64,000 nt of DNA from NCBI GenBank assembly GCA_030374765.1, contig JARGXX010000006.1, positions 496,001 to 560,000 of the forward strand, given 5' to 3'. The number at the start of each line of letters is the position of its first letter. The first letter of the stretch is position 1. The notes under the pieces are model-generated. The model did no database searches. It was given only the letters and a program-made list of their open reading frames with translations, and was not told where the DNA came from. Below, piece by piece: positions 46,499 to 58,923 of this stretch. The stretch comes from Agarophyton chilense (taxonomy: Eukaryota; Rhodophyta; Florideophyceae; Gracilariales; Gracilariaceae). A program made the translations under genes and the position numbers.

Positions 46499-47413
46499 TG
46501 TGGAGCAAAACCCGGCGACGGGAAGTGCTCTCAAGGTGTTCGAAGCATTGCTCCCTGGGGGAGGCAGACTCAGAGACAGAGCCCTCCGTTCCACCCGTAG
46601 TGTGGGGTGTAACTCCCACGGGGGATTCCGGCAGTACCGATGGAGGTGAGGGGTAGAAACCGTTGGATCGGGAATGGGTATGGGTATCCCAAAGAATGGG
46701 GGAAAATCCGGCGAAGAGGAAAAACGGGGCGAGGGTCGGGCACTAACAGGCACCGGACCCGAGAACCAGAAAAGGGGCGAAGCAACAAAAGAAACCCAAT
46801 ACAGGGGCGAAAACCTGTCCTCGAAAGGAAACAAAAAAAAGCACGCAACAAGTAAGCAGAACCCCCACGGGGTGTCGTGCACGCAGGTCGTCTGAGCGGT
46901 CCCAAGGGGGTGGTTGCACGGAACCCAAACGTGGGCACTCTCCAAGTGGAGTCGTGTCCCTACGCAGGCGTTGCTAACCAGAGCCCGTTCCGGGTTGTAA
47001 GGCCGAAACGATGGCGACGAAGAACCTCTAAAGGTATCGAAGACCAACCTTCGTTGTCATTTTCTCTGAGCTCGGACTGTCAGATCTCGCCTCCCTAAGT
47101 AGGGCCAACTAACTAAACTCTACAGTAGTGCACACCTGCTCAGGGCCATACACGTGGAGATCCCACTGCCAGGGCCCAAAAATCCAACGTTCGAACAAAT
47201 ATCCGAAATTAGGTGCCAAAATTAAGCCACGTGTATCACGGGGCCAATCCAACCATTGGCCATCCGAATTTTCCCTTATAAGCGAAATATAACCAGAAAA
47301 CAGTGCCACCTCAGCACACCTTAGAGGGGATCATAATCATAACCCTCAGAGGGTTCAATCCTCATTCTATGAGTTGCATCTTCAAGTATCCCCTGACTGG
47401 GCGTTGCTCTACA
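46499..47413 (-). mobile_element. Solo LTR of the young Ty3 family
   Basis: A 915-bp inverted copy of the 916-bp LTR at 19984-20899, with the same TG...CA ends. It is flanked by the perfect duplication CTTTC (46494-46498 and 47414-47418). No internal sequence remains, so a full element inserted into the old Ty3 pol and was removed by LTR-LTR recombination. Confidence 0.93.
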
Positions 47414-49832
47414 CTTTCGGCGATAATCATTCACTGAAGGGAGGTACACCAGTGTAGGCTAGGGTTTCAACGCGATAGCGGGAGGAGGGCAGGACAAGAC
47501 CAATTCTTATGGATTCCAACCCATTGTACGGTGTAGCTCAGTATTGTACGCCAACTTTAAAGCTCCATAATAAAGATCCCAACGATTGGGTTATTGGTCA
47601 ACTAAGAACGAAAGGATGCAAGTAGCGTTCGTTTGAATCTCTCGGCTTGTCCATTACATTTAGAGTGGTAGGTCGTTGTGAAGAGATTCTTTATGTAGAG
47701 AGTCCGACACACATCCTCTAAGAATCTCAATACGAATTGCTTTCGATTATCGGAAAAGATATGAATCAGCGGGCGGTACACAAACACCTGTTGGGTTACA
47801 GAAGCTTGTGCAACCGTGAAAGCAAAAACATTTCTAAAAGGCACGTCCAGGCCAACTTCGATGAAATATCTGTAGTAAATAGTACAAATTTACCTCCACG
47901 TCGGGTGGTGAGTAGCGGGCCGAAAACGAGGATGGAGACATACTCGAGAAAAGCACGTGTCGGGAAAAGCTTCAACTTGGTGGAATGCTTGCGTAATTTT
48001 ACGCCCACCGGCGTGTCCACTAAATTTTGGAATAGTGTGATTGATGCAATACTCTAGATTGTGGAGTATTTGGAACCATTATATGCGAAGATGACTGTAT
48101 CGTTTGGACCAGGTATCCAATTTCATTTATCTCTAAAGGGAGTTGTGCGCCACCGTCAAGATGGGCACGTATATTCGTACAAAAGGGGTCGCATTGCTGG
48201 TCTCTCTCCATCTCCTCCGAGGGTAGTGGTGCAATCTTCAGGCCAAATATCATGCATCCTATCCGGTTCGCTTGGTGCTCGGTCACCTACAGTGAAGCGA
48301 GATATATCCTCGTCATCTGTGGCCAGGGATTCTCCATTCGTGGGTAAATTTAACAGTGTGTCCGCTTGGACGTTGTGTGTACCCTTTTTGTAAACGACTT
48401 CGAAGCCATATTCCGCTAGGCGGACTCTCCAACGCATTAAGCGGCCTGATGGTTCCGAGACGGATAAAAGCCATCGTAAGAAGAAATAATCTATGTAGAC
48501 AGTAAAGTGAACACCAAGAAGATAGAGAGGAGAGTCAAGAGAGGCCTAGAAGACGGCGAGATACTCTTTCTTGGACATAGAGTAGTCGCATTCGTGGACT
48601 TTCAGCAAATGTGACCAATTCCTAATGAATTTCCGTTCTCGTGTGGGATTTGTTTGATAGAGAGCACATCCTACTTGGTAGTTGCTGGCGTCGGTGGCCA
48701 CTAACTGGTAGTATGCGTTTCGGCAATGATAAGGTCGGTGGTGATGTGATGGTTTCAAATATAGATTAAAAACAATCACCGTCTCAGTCACAGGTTCAAT
48801 TCCTAAATGAAGCGATTTTACTCGAGCTTCTTCGATCATCACTTGTCTAGGACGGATAATGTGACCGAGATACTGGAGAAAAGCTGTGAAGAAGTTTTAT
48901 TTTCGGAACTTGAGGGTTACTCTAGCTTCTGGGAACGTGATCGCAAGGTCCCTGACAGTGGTCAGGTGGCCAAGAAAGGTATCAGACAAAGCTATGATAC
49001 CATCCAGAGAGACGAGACAGATACTCTACTTATCGCGGGCTGCTAAGATATCAAGAGCATAAATGGGAACAGAAGCATTAGTCATACTAAGAGATATCCG
49101 TTTGAAACGGTAGAGTTCCGATTGGAAAACAAAAGCAGTCTTTTCTTGGTCTTCTTTTCTGCCTGGAACTATCCATTATTTCCACTTGTCGTCTATAGCC
49201 GAAAAATTGTAGCAGTGAGAAGTGAATCAATGTACTCTTCCATGCGTAGAATCGGACACACGTTCTTGACTGCTAGGGTTTTCAGGAGACGTTAGTTGAC
49301 ACGGAAACGCCAGGAGCCATCAGGTTTCGGAGTCAGTACCACTGGAGATGCCCACGGCGACAGAGTCGGTTCGAGTACTCCAGCTTGGGGCATTTCTCTA
49401 CTTGTAACTGTTCCTCTTCACGAACCTTGAGGTTTATGCTGTAAGGGTGTTGAGCAACCGGTATAGAATTTGGAAAAAAGTTCATTCGGTGTTCCATTGT
49501 AATACTCTCACAATGAGAGTCATCTCAAATTTAATTAAACTCTCGTAACATATCACGGAGACGTTTGTGAGGCGATTCCAGCAGTTGGGAGAAGTCGAGC
49601 TTCTCGAGTTCTTTCACTGGGGATATCCGGTCATGGTTCGCCAAAACGTGGTCTTTTTCTGCTTTGGCAGGTTATCGGTCCACATTACTGTATGATTGGG
49701 TGACCATGTCTTCCCCTTCGTCAGAATGAACGTGGTTGAGTACATCAGCCGCGGTCATTTTAGTAGAGACCATGGCAGTGGGGTGAAACATGACTGACAC
49801 AATAACTTGGGGTTTCACCAGGAATTTCGGTG

Positions 49833-50102
49833 TGTTGTAGAAACCTCTAGAAGGTCTTAAGGAAACAACTAGAAACTCCTCTATGAATTAGAACTGTGTA
49901 GAAGCATCTAAAAGCTTCGATAGAACATTTATTGTAGAAACTCTAAGAACTATCTTAGAAGAAATGCTGTGCTTCTAGAACAAAGTAGAAGTTCTTTAGA
50001 GTACTATAAAAGAATTTAAGAATAAAGACTGAGTCTCGAAAAACGAACTCAAGTCTACACTTCACCAAGTTATCTGTGTTCTAAGTGTACTTCAAACCAT
50101 CA
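49833..50102 (+). mobile_element. 270-bp solo LTR of another family
   Basis: Begins TGTTGTAG and ends CCATCA, and is flanked by the perfect duplication CGGTG (49828-49832 and 50103-50107). It contains TATAAAAG at 50005-50012 and AATAAA at 50021-50026, so transcription runs on the plus strand. Removing it restores the old Ty3 pol reading around it. Size and AT-richness suggest a Ty1/copia LTR; the full element is not in this window. Confidence 0.8.
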
Positions 50103-51335
50103 CGGTGTGGTGCCGAAATAGGCAACCAGAACAGTGAAACGTTTTTCCGAATCTATCTGATCAACGCCATTGGCTATGGCCAGTCGATATTTATCTTAGA
50201 GCGATCGGAGATGTGGACTAACCCGTAACCCGTGTTGACAAGAATTGACACGCTCCCAGACATGAGACTCAAGTGGAATTCATATCGACGCGGCCGCATG
50301 GAGCTTAGTAGATTTCCGAGAAGCATTTGGAGCTTCCTGTGCCGCAGGTAAGAGTACGGGCTTTCTAGAGACTTGTCTTGACGGACGACGGACAATTGGA
50401 ACCAGCGAGCCGCCTTCCACTTCCACACGCTTTATGCGGGGCCTTTTCGAATCAACAAATCTGTGGCAATGGTCACATCCCAATAGTAAGGAGGCATCCA
50501 ATTATAGGCATATCATTAAATAAATATACACCATGAAGGAGCCCAAGCGAACGACAAGGACAAGAATTCCCAGTGTTGACAACGGGTGGTTACTCGCGTC
50601 AGCGACATCTGGTATCACGCCAAGGCTGATCTGAGACCGCTTAGGCGGAAGAAAGAGCGAATTCACGAGGAAGAGAGGACCATAAAATGTATCCAAAACA
50701 GTAAGAACTCGCACCATAAATTGGATAGACGAACCGGGATCTGCATACACTTTGTATTTGCCCTTAGTCATTTCCATGACTCTATTCGGGAATCGGTTAC
50801 TTTTACTCTGTTTCCATGGTCAACACAAGACACCAAAGCGTTTAGAGTTCACTTCTTAGACGGCCTGTTCGTTTGTAAGGATTTCGACCGGAAAGCGAAG
50901 CAAGGACGCCTCGGGCGTCGACAACCTCACTGTCGGGAATGCCTCTCTCAAAGGGTAGAATTCTGTATTCAGTTTTCCTGGGCCTGAACCACCGATTTGG
51001 GGATGCCAGCGGCGTTATCCCTAAAAGTACTACTGGAACCGGTTGTTAGATTAACCAGGTTAAGCCACACATTCGGCGGGTTTATAATCGAGATATTCCC
51101 TGAAAAGTCCGTTTATTCAGGGAGATACGAACAAAGCAATGGAGACGATCTGCTTCTCCAGAGAGGTCAATAAATTATAATTTACGATCACTCGAGCGAA
51201 TTCTCTCAATGTCAGAATAAAGTCCGGGGAAATGTAACCGTGTTCAAAATCAATGTTGCGTATGAGTCCAGGACGTGGGAGCGACAAACCGGGACAAACA
51301 CCGGTGAACATCACCGCAGGCCGAGTATCCCTCCG

Positions 51336-52971
51336 TCAAGGACGACTCTGTCCAATACTCTGGTTCCCATAGAAAATAAAAAGGTTTTGGACACGATGTG
51401 GAGCTGCACAAAACAGAAGTTGTTCTTGAGCCGTGCCATAAAAGGTCTTCGTAGTGGATGTGAGTTCTGTTGCCGGAACAGACTGGGTGTTGCTGCAAGC
51501 GAATTGAACGTAATCGTAATCTCTTTGGTGGTGCTCACTCGCGACCAGCAAAAAAAATGGAAACTTTATTTGCATCATCAACACCTTTGCGTAACAGGAC
51601 ATCTGACCAGAGTTAAGAGCTCGAAGGGCATCGCCTTCCGCTTGCGCGGTTTTAAATAACTCCAAATACGTGGATCTCCTTCGTTGAGCTCGATATCTGG
51701 CCACCATTGTACATACTGCGCGATCCATTCCATCGATGTAAATGGTGAAGCGTTGTCCAGCAGATTTAACATTACTAAAACGCCGGAAACCCTTATTAAT
51801 ACGTACAAAGAACTTGGTTGTGGTTTCTCCAGGCTTCCGGTGGGTGTCACGAACAGCGAGAATTTCTTACTGAATCGCTTGATTAGTGACGTTGGACCTC
51901 AAGAGTTATTGGACGGCTTTGGACCAATACGCAACTCCTCTTCTAGAAGCTCGGAATTAACCTCTTATTGATTTGTACTGAACCTCAGATAGGTAACGCA
52001 GAAAGTACGGTAGCGCAATTTAAACCTGAACCTCATTCATACCAAGTGTGTCGGCTTCTGCAATAAAACGTGCAAAAAAAGCCAACACCAACATGGAGTC
52101 GTCTTCAGAACGAGAATGGTTAAGTAGAAAACGCTGTACACGCATAATGCTGTCATTCATCTTACCCGTTCTTTGAAATGTACGATCCAGTGAAAACTCC
52201 TCCAACCGAAGATATCAGTATAATACCAGTTCCCTATACAGGAGATTGGTGCATTTCAGTTTCCTCAAACCAGCTTGCTTTATTCCCTTAGTACGGGTAC
52301 GAACTACAACTAGAGTGGTAGAAAAATAGTTTAAGGCGAGACCAGTACCTTCGATGACGGTCGTCAGATGTGAAATATGATGGATTAGACCTAATCAAAT
52401 GGTGAGAGTTCTGTGAAGACCGGGAGGAATCTGAGGAATTTTAATTGCAGTTGTCTTTCTTCTTACGCTTTCGGCGATTTACAGCCTTCTTGTTTTGCTT
52501 CTTGTACTATGAGACAGCTGTCAGCTCTTCGAGGACGTCATCATCTATCGTGGTAGTTTTCTCTAACGTCTGCAGAAGGGAACTGACCCGATCGAGTCGA
52601 TCTTCACAGTTCTTCGCGGTAACGGCAGGACCACCAAAACAGTTCAAAGTTATGTCGACCCCGTCCAGTAAAAGAAAAAGATCTCCGAAGAAATTCTTCT
52701 TACAAAAGGTATTGAACTTAACAAAAACGCTTTGAAACTCCTCTACAATCGCCTTTTGAGCTATTCTTATCTCAGTAATCTAATTGCCCAGTTCCAAAGC
52801 GTCATTAGCTTGAAATTCTTCTTTCTGGAGCGTCCCGTAATGTGCTGGATCCTGGATATTTGCATCAGGATCGGGTTCTACATCAATAATGGGTCCTTCA
52901 CGTGACGCCTTCGGCGGATGATTTCGACTATTCGAAGAGCCCTGGCCGTTACGTTTTAGGTTACGGTTCAC
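51336..52971 (-). pseudogene. gag: Decayed Gag of the old Ty3 element
   Basis: Pieces homologous to the young Gag, in order on the minus strand: a charged N-terminus from about 52971 (DVEPDPDANIQDPAHYGTLQ), LLQTLEKTTTIDDDVLEELT, a basic NRRKRKKKDN segment, RTGKMNDSIMRVQRFLLNHS then FFARFIAEADTLGMNEVQV (52205-52020), and ARYRAQRRRSTYLELFKTAQ then AEGDALRAL (about 51690-51600). The zinc knuckle region is not preserved. Many stops and frame changes. Confidence 0.75.
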
Positions 52972-53313
52972 TATAGGTCAGGCGCTCGCAATGGACCTCA
53001 TCGGAGGAGGGCCACCTACGGCGAAGCTGGAAAGAAAAAGAAGTCAACACCAGAGGAGAAGAGAGGGAATTGAAGAGAGTGGAGAACGTCGGGACGAAGT
53101 GGGACTTGTGGAGGAAGTAGATGACCGGTAGCAAATTGGGCGCAGCGAGTGAAGGAAGCGTTTCAGCCCGTCTTGCGCATAGCTTGTGAGTACTTGGAGA
53201 ATACATATAAAGCCCGATTTGATATCACACTCAAACGAGTGTGATAACCGAGGATTGCGCAAATGTCAGCACTACTACAGTACGCGTCAATAATATAGGA
53301 CTGGCGAGCACTA
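52972..53313. other. Junction between the old Ty3 and copia elements
   Basis: Probably the leader or truncated LTR of the old Ty3 element. It contains the 10-bp hairpin at 53223-53246 and a TATAAAG-like site near 53206. No gene is supported. Confidence 0.35.
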
Positions 53314-53497
53314 TGGAAAGCAGTCGTACGCAAAGCGAGAGGTCTGTCGGTATAATGTCTAGTATGCGCTTGTAACGCGAGGTGGAACCGAAGAAGATGC
53401 AACGGGCAAAAAGTGTCCCCCCCTGCTTCTATGTCCCCAGTGTTTCGAGGTGGAGCAGGGGTGAGGTTTAGTATTCAGCGCCTGCGGCATTGTGCCA
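53314..53497 (-). repeat. Left (3') LTR of the copia element
   Basis: On the plus strand it begins TGGAAAGCAGTCGTACG and ends ATTGTGCCA. It aligns without gaps to 60050-60233. Confidence 0.68.
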
Positions 53498-53728
53498 GAT
53501 GGAAGCGGCCATTTTCCTCACAGGCCAGTTATCTCAACAAATCTCCTCTGCGTGCCCTCAGTGTTTTGCGAGTACCCCTCTTTTTCCTTTCGAGAACTAC
53601 GCACGTGCCAGAACGCCAAATTTGCGACGACACGGCTTCCATCTATAAGTGTAAAACCTTGACGCGGGACTCGACGTGTCTCCTCTCGCCGGACAGCGTG
53701 GACGACTTCTGCTTAAGTTAATCCATCG

Positions 53729-54871
53729 GTGGATCGCACTAAACAGACGGCTTGCAAATCTGTTGGCGGAAAAACCCCACGGCGCCAGCTCGCGGGCAAA
53801 GCCGCAAGAATCACAAGCGATACATATTTTGACCAATATCTTAACAAGAATATTGTCAAGCTTCTCTGTTCCAATCCACAGCGCGTCCTGAGAAAAATAT
53901 ACGCAATTACATTCGAAGGCAGCAACAACCTCGTGCGATTTAGCGAAAACGAAGCCGCTATTTTGCTCGGGGGCAGGATAGCTCATTTCATACGGAAGTT
54001 TCGTGGCACTCACTTTGGAGGGTTGATGCTGTTCCGATTGGGTCTTACAGAGGGTTTGGCTGACGACGGAGATCCCAATACCCGAATTGAGTACAACGAT
54101 TGGATGATCGAGAAGGTATGGTTGTCGATAGGAGGTCGTGGTGAGATTTAGGACCAATTCTATGCTCTGAAGCATGGAACTAACGTAGTTTGCCGCATAG
54201 ATATGAGTACTTTCCAAATCGAGTACAGTCAGTCAATCGAAGGTGGTGCATCGAGGAGTAGGGTAACGTATGATGGCGAAAGAGCAGAAAGAACCATTCA
54301 TTGGGGAGGCAACGACCGGTATGAAGCGATCAAGAGCATTATGGCTACTTGAAGTGCAAAGCCAGGTCATAGGTTCAACGTGCTCCAACCCGAAGCGCGA
54401 ATGCCATTGTATGGCGTCCGAAGTTTCCATCTCCCTCATACGTCCGTGCAGTCTCGCGACGAGACGTTTCTGTGCCTTGACGCTTCTTTAAGCAATGCAT
54501 TAGCTATCATTATTAGATCAGAGAAGGCTGCAGAGTGTTTGGCGTATCTCGTCGGTTGTGTTATGAAGAACGCAGACGATAATGAGATATACTTGAACGC
54601 CATTGCAGGTCTTGATTTTGGTGATATTATTGAGATTGAATACTGGAACCGGAAAGCGCGAAGGGAGGTACGACGAAATTTCTGTGAACTCAAGGATATG
54701 CAGAGGTTTGTTTGGGAAAAGAATCGTGTTCTTATTAGCCTCGATTACCTTCGCGATGAGACTGGACACCAAGAAGAAAACTTCGATCCGGATAACTTCC
54801 GCGATAGCGGAAAGGTCTTCCTTGCAAGTCTCTTCAGGCAATTGACGGATACCTACATGCAGTTTCCATAG
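53729..54871 (+). pseudogene. ORF beginning with a histone H3 N-terminal tail, antisense within the copia element
   Basis: A single plus frame of 381 codons. It opens with GTG at 53729 and DRTKQTACKSVGGKTPRRQ, then LAGKAAR, which aligns with residues 1-26 of histone H3. K4, K9, S10, K14, R17, K23 and R26 are kept; R8 is Cys and K18 is Arg. No histone-fold core follows. The remainder includes NKNIVKLLCSNPQRVLRKIY, GGRIAHFIRKFRGTHFGG, YDGERAERTIHWGGNDRYEA, CLAYLVGCVMKNADDNEIYL, IAGLDFGDIIEIEYWNRKAR and KVFLASLFRQLTDTYMQFP, and belongs to no family I know. TAG at 54149-54151 and TGA at 54350-54352 interrupt it, and the expected ATG has become GTG, so this copy is dead. It is antisense to copia gag-pol and lies between RNase H and the left LTR. 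It is either a captured H3 tail fused to an element gene or a mimic of it. Confidence 0.72.
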
Positions 54872-54971
54872 ATAGGGAGGGGAACATGATTATTGATCCA
54901 GTGGAAAAGTATCACATGGATCTCACGCAAGTTGCTCTCGAGTCCTGTGTTGGATCAGACCGTTCTTTCAG

Positions 54972-57900
54972 TCAGTCATATTGCGAACTGTGGCGTAGTG
55001 CGCTTGCTCCAAGAGAGAAAGGATGGGAAACGTGCTCGCCGCGGGAAGAAACGGCGTCACCAAGAAGGTTCCTCAAACTGAGTTGAAAGCTTGGCCATAT
55101 TAGACCCAAAGCTTTAGGGTTCCATGCCCCACGATGGTGGCCCATTGTAGATATGATATCTTTACTTAGCATACTTTGAACCATATCTTGGTTCAATTCA
55201 GTAAATGAATGATGATTGCCCTTTGTCATCGCGTCGGATAAGTTCAGACTTCCTGCTATCCAACGCATGAAGGATATGTCTCCAGCTTCGGAGTAGTGAT
55301 GGAGGCGGGACACGGTGGGGCGTAATCAGCAGTCTCAGCATTCATGGAGGGTAGTAGTATTTGACTATAAACCAAATGAGTCGACGTAAAGGACGAGCGA
55401 ACCGAAATCCGATATAAGAACTTTCATGCATTCCCTAAGTAGTATGGATCTGTCTGCGGATTCTGCTGCCGCAAGAATTTCGGCATCGATTGAAATAAAG
55501 GTTATGCGTCCTTGCTTCGCGCTATTTCATTCGACGATGTGGTACGAAACGTTCGCACCTTGGAAGAAGGCGATGCCACTGATATAGCCAGTTTGACCGT
55601 AGGATGACTTTCCAATGCTGGCGTCAGAGAATATCACTATGTGGCAAGCGTTCATGTTATCAGATACCATCGGGGATCTCGGATCCATGTGCTTCAGGAC
55701 CGGACGGAGCTTAAGGACGAGCTTGAGGATCCGGTTTGGCTGCAAAAGGTGCCTAAGGCGCATGTCTGGGACCAGCTGCTGCATGAAGGTAGCAGCGTAC
55801 GCAGCTCTAGGCAGCACACCATGGCCGAGGTAGTTGAGTTTTCCAGCAAGAGACTGGATTTCTCGGACTTCTTGCTTGGTACATAGATCCTCGAACTGCT
55901 TCCACCTATCCATTGAAATCGGAATGGGGGCGAGCTTTATTATAAACTCTTCCATGGAGATCTTGATCCTGAAATCTTTATATTGCCGAATCCGAAGGTG
56001 GCTGAAGATAATCTCGTTCTTGAAGAGTGCTTTTCCAGCCTTGAAGCGAGCTGAGAGAGAATTAGAGAATGTGGAAAACTCACTCTTTGATCCGGCAAGG
56101 AGAAGATCTTCCACCAATTTGACCAGGAGTAGAGATATACGTCCATGGTGTTCCGACAATATAAACATCTGTGGCATACCACGGACACTATGGAATCCGT
56201 ACTCACACTGCTTTTGCTTGAAGCACAGCTGCCATAGGCGACCGGACTCTACGAGGCCATACGCAGGCTTGAGTAGCCTCCATACTTCGTCTACGAACTG
56301 TGTCCATCTCATTGGAGGCCGCATGTATATATCTCCTTTGGGGTCGCCTGATTGAAAATACGCTCTAGAGATGTCAATGCTTTTAAGAGTGAGGTGTAGT
56401 AAAGTTGCAAGAGAAAGCAGAAGTCTGATGCAGGTGAATTGAGCCGTAGAGGAGTCAGATTGAATGTTATCCTTTTGGTAATCCCAGTTCCCATTGGGTA
56501 CCTGACGGAACTTGAGCTTGAGCTTACCACTCTCTCCATCTAACTTCATCATGAAGAAGTGATGGGAGGAGATAATATTTGCATTTCGCGGCAGTCCTTT
56601 GATGGGGATCGGCTTGTATGCCTCGGCTCCAGAGTAGTTTCTCTTCTCTGCTACGATGGCCTTTTCAGTGGCCTTTTCGATTATCCATTGCGAGTCAAAC
56701 TGAAGTTTAGCTTCTGTGGCTGGTTGGTCTCCAATGACATTCCTGATCTGCTCGAAAATTCTTTTCTCCAAAGACAATAGATTTTCGCCTTTGGTGTGGA
56801 ACCTAAGCGAGGTCTCACCAAAATCTTTGCAGAGTTGAGGGTTCCCGACATCCTTTGAGGGTGCGTTAACAGCCGTTTTGTCTTCCTTTGACGCAAAGAA
56901 TGGTGAAGAGAACGGATGAAAAGACCGCAAGTTTTGTTCATCTGATATGTTGGTGTCGAAACTTAAAGGGTCTTGTATGTTCTGCACAAGAAAGTCTGTG
57001 ACTTCTTTATCTAGGACAAGCAGATGAGATGAACATTCGGCTTCAATCCTTTCTTCAAGGACTGGGACCGGTGTTCTGGGGCGTTAGTGTCCGGGAAGGA
57101 CGAGTATCCAAGCGCATGTTTGTCCAGTTCCTGTAGAACGGATGAACGCGGGACTAACCTTATGTCCTCGTAGGTGTTCTGATGCTTCGGTTCCTGGGGA
57201 TTTTTACCGGGAGAGACCCACATTTTATATTCAGTAGTAATGACCACAAATGCCTTGTACCAAGCACCATGTTTTCCAACCCTTTTAAACACATATACCG
57301 GAGTGCTTGGTGCCAGAAGGTGTTGTGATAAAGAATGCGATGGATTGGTACGAATGAAGGTGTTTACGACACGCCTGGAAACGTGTTCGTGGTAGAAAGC
57401 AAGGAGCTTCTCTGGAAGCATCTGCTTGAGGAACCCAGAAACAGAAGAAGTGTAGCAGTGAACAAGCTCGAAGCTGCTGACTGAAATATTACCATACAGC
57501 ACATTCTTCAGGAATGTGGCTTTTGAGAGGATCTCAAAGTCCGTGCGATACACTTGACGAGTTTCTTTCAGATGGGGTACGTCGAGAAGAATCGTTTGGA
57601 CAAATGTACGGATGGTCTTGTTTCTCGATTCGACTCTTCCAATCTTGTTGTGGCGTTGAGCAGGGCGCGGATCGAATGATATTTGATTCTCGACACAGAA
57701 TCGCTGAATGGATTCGTTATTGAACTCTGGGTCTCCTGATAATTTTGATGGAGACCCAAAGACATCAAACCAATGAACGACAATCATGCTAGCGGTATCA
57801 GTCATATAGCTTGAAGTCATCAAGACAGTCACGGAGAGACCGGTTGATACACCCTTAACATGCAGAATGGGGAGCATTCCAGACTCGCGAATGAATAGGA

Positions 57901-58813
57901 AATCAATTTGAAGGTGCTCCTTGACCTCACCCAGTATTCTCTTGAGTGATATATTTCGAGCATGTAATGGGCGCCAAGACCTTTTGCATGAAGTAATAGA
58001 ATTGTAGGCCTGTTAGAGCTCCCCAGGGAGTGTTCGATTTAGAATTCCGCCTCGACTGCAAAGCTTTTTCATATCCTTTGGGGAGAGATGGGACTGCCAG
58101 TGTAGCTTTTTCGCGAAGCCGCCGGCATGGGTTTGATCCATGCCGTTCTTGCAAGATAGTTTGGCGATCAGATGAAGATTCCTAGAGAGAAAGGAATAAT
58201 GAAAAGAGAAGAAGAATTTGAACGACGTTATTATCGAAGGAACGACGAATAAGTGTGTTCGGCGGTCATTGTCTTCACCTAGGACGTACGCTGAGAGAAC
58301 TTCGTCATCCCGAGATATTCCGAACGAAACGGGCACTACGAGCGTGTTGTCCGAACCCATGAGGTCGTAACAGGAAACTATGTCGTTTCCCAGTAGCAGA
58401 GGACCGTCGCCTTCCGTAATGTAAGACATAATGTCTTCTTTCACATCGTTGAGTTCTTTGATCTTCAACCTCCAAGTTCATAATACCAGTTTGGGATTTG
58501 AACATTTTGAAAAAAAGCCGTGATAAAAGAGGTCACAGTCGAGGTGCTCAACGTGAAATTGGATGCTTATTGCGATTGATACTGCAGCGGCTGACTCGAC
58601 TCCTCCCACACTACTAAAACCACCAATTTCAATGATGGGGATAGGATCTCTCGTTCCACTGACCAAATCATAAGGCGCCCCAATCCACGACTTTAGGCAT
58701 GGTTGCGCTTCGATGGGGCGGCGCCTGCTGTAAAATCCGCGTAAGATCCACGGTGTCGTTCTCTGGAGGCATCTTTTCTGGGATGTCTTCCTCCACGACG
58801 AGAAACTGTGCAC
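54972..58813 (-). pseudogene. pol: Copia Pol: protease, integrase, reverse transcriptase, RNase H
   Basis: Minus-strand blocks in copia order. Protease: 58813-58478, where GAPYDLVSGT sits in the usual DTGAPYDL place with the catalytic Asp lost. Pre-integrase region: 58468-58013. Integrase: 57877-57011 (VVHWFDVFGSPSKLSGDPEF, HNKIGRVESRNKTIRTF). Reverse transcriptase: 56987-55527 (LTLKSIDISRAYFQSGDPKG, LLKPAYGLVESGRLW, and LLVKLVEDLLLAGS where YVDD is expected). RNase H: 55526-54972 (NSAKQGRITFISIDAEILAA). TGA at 55527-55529 falls where relatives usually have Trp. The active-site YVDD reads LVED, so the enzyme is inactive. Confidence 0.82.
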
Positions 58814-58923
58814 CTACCGTTTGAATCATTGCGTTGGCGTTCGAACTTCCTCTTATTTATCAGAAATGAGGAACTTTGGCACAAGTCATTTCCAGCCATG
58901 TGCTCGGTATCACCACAATCAAA

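Larger units (their letters stand above)
45503..50785 (-). pseudogene. pol: Decayed Pol of the old Ty3 element
   Basis: Pieces in element order: protease region 50777-50280 (KGKYKVYADPGSSIQFMVR, LLLGCDHCHRFVDSKRP), where the DTGA site is lost (LDTFYGP); reverse transcriptase 49500-48850, including IPVAQHPYSINLKVREEEQ and PKPDGSWRFRVN; RNase H 48842-48156 (TDASNYQVGCALYQ, KKGTHNVQADTLLNL); integrase 48286-47602 (FVYRPLIHIFSDNRKQF, YHSKCNGQAERFKRTLLA); C-terminal module 46498-45503 (KSGDYVFIRKKYWNPDRKKS, then EHISRHRVVIAPPQPLETPN). Frames change repeatedly. The solo LTR at 46499-47413 splits integrase from its C-terminus and the one at 49833-50102 splits the protease-RT linker. Dead. Confidence 0.85.
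43441..53206 (-). mobile_element. Old, decayed Ty3/gypsy element (minus strand)
   Basis: Read on the minus strand from about 52970 downward it carries gag, protease, reverse transcriptase, RNase H, integrase, a separate chromodomain, and on the plus strand the antisense ORF. This is the same gene order as the young element at 19984-31732. Every frame is broken many times. Two solo LTRs of other insertions sit inside it (46499-47413 and 49833-50102). Its own LTRs are not recognisable. The right end is probably cut by the copia element at 53314, and a TATCACACTC/GAGTGTGATA hairpin lies at 53223-53246 near that junction. Ends given are the limits of recognisable homology. Confidence 0.85.

Noticed and set aside
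53597..54217. 206-codon minus-strand frame opposite the H3-tail ORF
   Set aside because: The plus strand carries clear H3 similarity, while the minus frame has no motif and is its shadow.
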